From a virus: a stretch of DNA of 20,543 nt. Under the pieces are notes generated by a model. It was not told the origin of the DNA and did not search any database. It worked only from the letters and a program-made list of their open reading frames with translations. Of the stretch, positions 17,352-20,543 are shown piece by piece (the first letter of the stretch is position 1; each line of letters starts with the position of its first letter). Location of the stretch: the IMG/VR virus record IMGVR_UViG_3300033571_028777, positions 1 through 20,543 of that record, one strand, 5' to 3'. The translations under genes and the position numbers were made by a program.

Positions 17352-19353
17352 AGATCACATAAAGGAGTATCTCAATTACGCCTATCTTGAGATAGGCGAT
17401 GCTTTTAATATAGAAACTCAAAACCCATTTGAGGTTGATCTTCAAAAAGATGGAATAGCAGAGGATTTGGTAAAGGTCTTCAAGAATATTGATTACATGC
17501 CATTCACTGTAAAGACACTTTTGAACATGAATCTGTTTCCATATCAAATGGCAATACTCAACACTCTTTGGACAAAAAGACTTCCTATGTTGATAGCCAC
17601 CAGAGGAGGGTCTAAGACCACCATGCTTGGCTGCTATGCCATAACAAAAGCTCTTTTGGATCAAGGCAGCAAAATAGTCATAGCAGGCGCTGGTTTAAGA
17701 CAGTCTGGTTTAGTGTTTGAATCAATGGAAAACATTTGGAAAAACTCGCCCATTCTGCAAGACATATGCGGTGCCAACAACGGCCCTAGGCGTGGAGTGT
17801 TAGGTTTCCATTGGGATATAGGTGACAGCAAGATAATGGGTATTCCGATAGGAACTGGAGAAAAGATCAGAGGTCTTAGAGCGAATACCATTATTGTAGA
17901 CGAGTTTGGTTCCGTTAATCCTGATATATTTGAAACAGTAATTAGAGGGTTCGCTTCTGTTCAAAGCAATAATACATTTGAAAAAGTAAAGCAGCAATAT
18001 CAAATAGACGCGCTAAAAGCGATAGGCATGGATAACTCAAGCATAGAAGATTTTTTAGGCGATACTAAGAGCGAAGGAAATCAGATAATATTAGCAGGAA
18101 CAGCCACGTATCAGTTCAATCACTTCTTCAAATACTACCAAGATTACTGCAATTTGATATATGAACAATATAGAAACGGGATGGCTAATCTATCTGAATA
18201 TGCTGTGATAAGACTCCCTTGGGATTATTTGCCAAACGGCCTAATGGACAAGACTATATTGGAGCAAGGTAAGGCGACTATGGATACCGCTATATTCAAA
18301 ATGGAATATGGCTGCGTCTTTGCAAAAGACTCCGATGGTTTTTATCCAGCTTCGGCCATACACAAGGCTACCTGCCCTATAAAAACTCAAAATGGAGAGC
18401 TTAAATTTTATGCCGAAGAGTACGGCGAAAAAAATTGTAGATATGTCATGGGCGTCGATCCAGCCTCTGAAAGAGATAACTTTGCCATCTCAGTAGTGAA
18501 AATAACCGATGAATACAGAGGGTTGGTATTTTGTTGGAGCACGAATAGAAAAAGATTCGAATCTCAGAAGAAGAAGAAACCTCATCTATTCACTGGAATC
18601 GAAGATTACAATACCTTCATCATAAGAAAAATACATGAGATATGTTCTAGGTTCAATATATCTAGAATACATCTAGATTCTGGTGGAGGCGGCCGTTCTG
18701 TAGTTGAAGGTCTGAAAGACCCCTCAAAACTAAAGGACAACGAGTATTGCATCTTTGACATGAACGATGAAGAAGTATCCGATAGAAAGGGCGCGCACAT
18801 TGTAAACGTAATAGAATTCTCTTCAAGAGAATGGTATGAGAGCGCGCACTTCAATCTTCTAAAAGATATAACTACAATGTCTCAGATATTTCCTGCGTAC
18901 GATGCGGTAGGCGTAGAACAGGCTAGAATGTCTGCTGCTGAAGACGAATTGGACGATATGTCTTTAGAAAATATACAATACGAAATAGAAGAATGTAAAT
19001 ACCAAACCACCTTAATACAAGAGCAAACGACCGCAAAGGGAAATAAAACTTGGGATCTTCCTAGGATAAAGGGCGTTGTGACAGAAGGAATCAAAACAAG
19101 ACTTAGAAAGGACCATTTTACAAGTCTGCTCTTGGCAAATGATGCAGCTAGATCCTTATTAAATACTGTAGAAACTCCGCAAAAACACACATTCGGCGGT
19201 TTCTCATCAAAAGAAGCTTTGTCGCAAAGGGGTGAATCTTCACAGATGTATCAAGGAAAAGGTCTTAAGAGAATGAAAAATGCTCAAAACATAAATAATA
19301 GATCGAACTTTGTAAGAAGAGCCGATGGACCGGGCGGCTCAATAGCGTACTGA
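17332..19353 (+). CDS. Large terminase subunit, 673 aa
   Basis: This is the packaging motor ATPase and genome-cutting nuclease. The Walker A is ATRGGSKTT (residues 89-97, the terminase form of the P-loop), the Walker B IIVDEF (Asp190-Glu191), and the coupling motif ILAGTATY (about 253-260). The C-terminal RNase H-like nuclease domain has VMGVDPASE with Asp376, RIHLDS with Asp449, and a final RKDHFTSLLLANDAA with Asp594 or Asp604 as the third acidic residue. The start overlaps the ERCC4-like gene. Length is typical. It sits directly upstream of the portal gene, the usual order. Confidence in function is very high. Confidence 0.96.
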   Translation: MQLNWTEDHIKEYLNYAYLEIGDAFNIETQNPFEVDLQKDGIAEDLVKVFKNIDYMPFTVKTLLNMNLFPYQMAILNTLWTKRLPMLIATRGGSKTTMLGCYAITKALLDQGSKIVIAGAGLRQSGLVFESMENIWKNSPILQDICGANNGPRRGVLGFHWDIGDSKIMGIPIGTGEKIRGLRANTIIVDEFGSVNPDIFETVIRGFASVQSNNTFEKVKQQYQIDALKAIGMDNSSIEDFLGDTKSEGNQIILAGTATYQFNHFFKYYQDYCNLIYEQYRNGMANLSEYAVIRLPWDYLPNGLMDKTILEQGKATMDTAIFKMEYGCVFAKDSDGFYPASAIHKATCPIKTQNGELKFYAEEYGEKNCRYVMGVDPASERDNFAISVVKITDEYRGLVFCWSTNRKRFESQKKKKPHLFTGIEDYNTFIIRKIHEICSRFNISRIHLDSGGGGRSVVEGLKDPSKLKDNEYCIFDMNDEEVSDRKGAHIVNVIEFSSREWYESAHFNLLKDITTMSQIFPAYDAVGVEQARMSAAEDELDDMSLENIQYEIEECKYQTTLIQEQTTAKGNKTWDLPRIKGVVTEGIKTRLRKDHFTSLLLANDAARSLLNTVETPQKHTFGGFSSKEALSQRGESSQMYQGKGLKRMKNAQNINNRSNFVRRADGPGGSIAY

Positions 19354-19389
19354 AATTGTGTATTTTAATTGAATTGCAATCGGATTAAC

Positions 19390-20543
19390 ATGGAAGACAA
19401 AAATAATTTTTATACCTCGACAAATAAGTCTAAAAAAGACGGTCTAGAAGATCACAATAAAGCCATGGCGGGTTTAAGTCCTGAAAAAATGGCTTTTGGC
19501 GGATTTTACTCTAACGTAGAAGACGGCATCTCTGTAAGACCACCATTTAATAGAAAAACTTGGGAAAGATTTAGACCAAACGAGAGAATACCAACAAAAG
19601 ATGAAGAGGTAATGACCGCCTGCAGAGAGGCCTACGAGAGTGTTGGCTTGATAAGATCTGTAGTTGATCTGATGACTGAGATAGCCGTGGAGGGGTTAGA
19701 AATAGTTAGCGACAACGAGGGTGTAGACAATTTCTTCAAGCAATGGTCTCTTAAAGTTAATCTAAAGGAAAGAGCCGAAAGATTTGCTAACTATTTTGTT
19801 GTTGAAGGAAACGTAGTGGTCGGTAGAAGATTCGAAGGCATAGATATGCCGACTGTGAGAAGAATGAGAAGAGACTCGGCAAATGCAGCCAAGCGTTCTC
19901 AAATACCTTTAGACTATGTTTTATACGATCCACAGACTATAGAGCTTATAGGCGGTGAAGCCGCTATATTTTCGGGTTCAAAACGATGGGCTATAAAGCT
20001 TACGTCAAAACACATATCTCAATTCAAAGAACTAGCAAAGAAAAACGGCGATTCTGTTTTAAGTGATCTTGCCCCTGAAATCAAGAAATCAATAATGTCG
20101 TCCAAACCCGGCGTTGATCTAGTCATACCTCTAGATGAAGATTCTGTTTACGTAGGGCATTACAAAAAGAAAGACAGCGCCGTTTGGGCAAAGAGTTTTA
20201 TTTACAGTATTCTTCATGACGTGATTTATAATGAAAAATTAAGATTGGCAAAAATCAGCGCTTTGGATAGCTGGTATAACTCTGTTAGACTTTGGAGACT
20301 CGGAGATCATAAAGAAGAAATTCTTCCTGATATAGGATCGATAGTAAGACTTTCAAACGTTCTAGAAAACCATAGCGGAGGAACTCTAGATATAATTTGG
20401 GATTCAATGTTGCAGTATGATCAATACTTTCCTCCCATCGAAAAACTAGAAAACTTCACAGAAAATTACGAGTCAATGCTTTTAGGTCTGGGTGTTCATA
20501 AGAGTCTTATCGGAGGAACTTCTGGATCTAGCGGTTCCAACGA
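19390..20543 (+). CDS. Portal protein, N-terminal 384 residues, cut by the window edge
   Basis: Starts at the ATG at 19390, 36 bases after the terminase stop, with only a weak ribosome binding site. The chain opens with a polar lead (MEDKNNFYTSTNKSKKDG), then a region typical of portals: ACREAYESVGLIRSVVDLMT, DNFFKQW, ANYFVVEGNVVVGRR, DYVLYDPQTIEL and VIPLDEDSVYVGHY. Further on come WAKSFIYSILHDVIY and a Gly/Ser-rich segment (LIGGTSGSSGSN) at the edge. The portal is the ring through which DNA enters the head. Placement immediately after the large terminase supports the call. The 3' end lies outside the window. Confidence 0.85.
   Translation, partial: MEDKNNFYTSTNKSKKDGLEDHNKAMAGLSPEKMAFGGFYSNVEDGISVRPPFNRKTWERFRPNERIPTKDEEVMTACREAYESVGLIRSVVDLMTEIAVEGLEIVSDNEGVDNFFKQWSLKVNLKERAERFANYFVVEGNVVVGRRFEGIDMPTVRRMRRDSANAAKRSQIPLDYVLYDPQTIELIGGEAAIFSGSKRWAIKLTSKHISQFKELAKKNGDSVLSDLAPEIKKSIMSSKPGVDLVIPLDEDSVYVGHYKKKDSAVWAKSFIYSILHDVIYNEKLRLAKISALDSWYNSVRLWRLGDHKEEILPDIGSIVRLSNVLENHSGGTLDIIWDSMLQYDQYFPPIEKLENFTENYESMLLGLGVHKSLIGGTSGSSGSN

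Overview
The window looks like part of a double-stranded DNA tailed bacteriophage genome, probably a large one. The right end carries a packaging module: a sigma-like protein, a small-terminase-like protein, the large terminase and the start of a portal protein. The left end carries a long run of small, mostly unrecognised genes of the kind found in phage early regions. Strong AGGAG-type ribosome binding sites indicate a bacterial host; no host can be named.

Layout. (1) 1-9052, minus strand, GC-rich: about 20 short genes read right to left, many coupled by ATGA or GTGA stop/start overlaps. The gaps between operons hold hairpins, a three-copy GC-rich hairpin, a ten-base element AAAGTCC(G/A)CA and an apparent H-type pseudoknot touching a Shine-Dalgarno site. 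One gene encodes a secreted lytic-transglycosylase-like enzyme. (2) 7471-8566, minus strand: about 1.1 kb with no credible gene, packed with hairpins, many with GAAA or GCAA tetraloops. Several contain G-U pairs that work only in the minus-strand RNA. This is a strong candidate for a large structured noncoding RNA. (3) 9053-9640: a minus-strand terminator, a 13-bp direct repeat around it, and an HNH homing-type endonuclease. Base composition changes abruptly here from GC-rich to AT-rich. (4) 9674-13266, plus strand: five adjacent genes for cysteine-rich proteins that share a short N-terminal motif, four of them followed by a possible phage prohead-protease site. Genes 1/2 and 3/4 are paralogous pairs; gene 5 is a SleB-type cell wall hydrolase. 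A plus-strand terminator closes the operon. (5) 13279-14075, minus strand: a DNRLRE-like beta-rich protein and a small helix-turn-helix protein. (6) 14119-20543, plus strand: sigma-like factor, small-terminase-like protein, GDP-mannose 4,6-dehydratase, HNH nuclease, ERCC4-type nuclease, large terminase and partial portal protein.

How the parts may work together (inference). The right half would supply late functions: packaging, virion-carried or injected proteins, and nucleotide-sugar synthesis. The left half would supply small early or host-takeover proteins whose expression is tuned by RNA structure. The most interesting items are the candidate ornate RNA at 7.5-8.5 kb, the shared N-terminal tag on five Cys-rich proteins, and the pseudoknot before the gene at 4143-4487. 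The sharp composition change near 9.2 kb means a chimeric assembly should be excluded before the two halves are interpreted as one genome.
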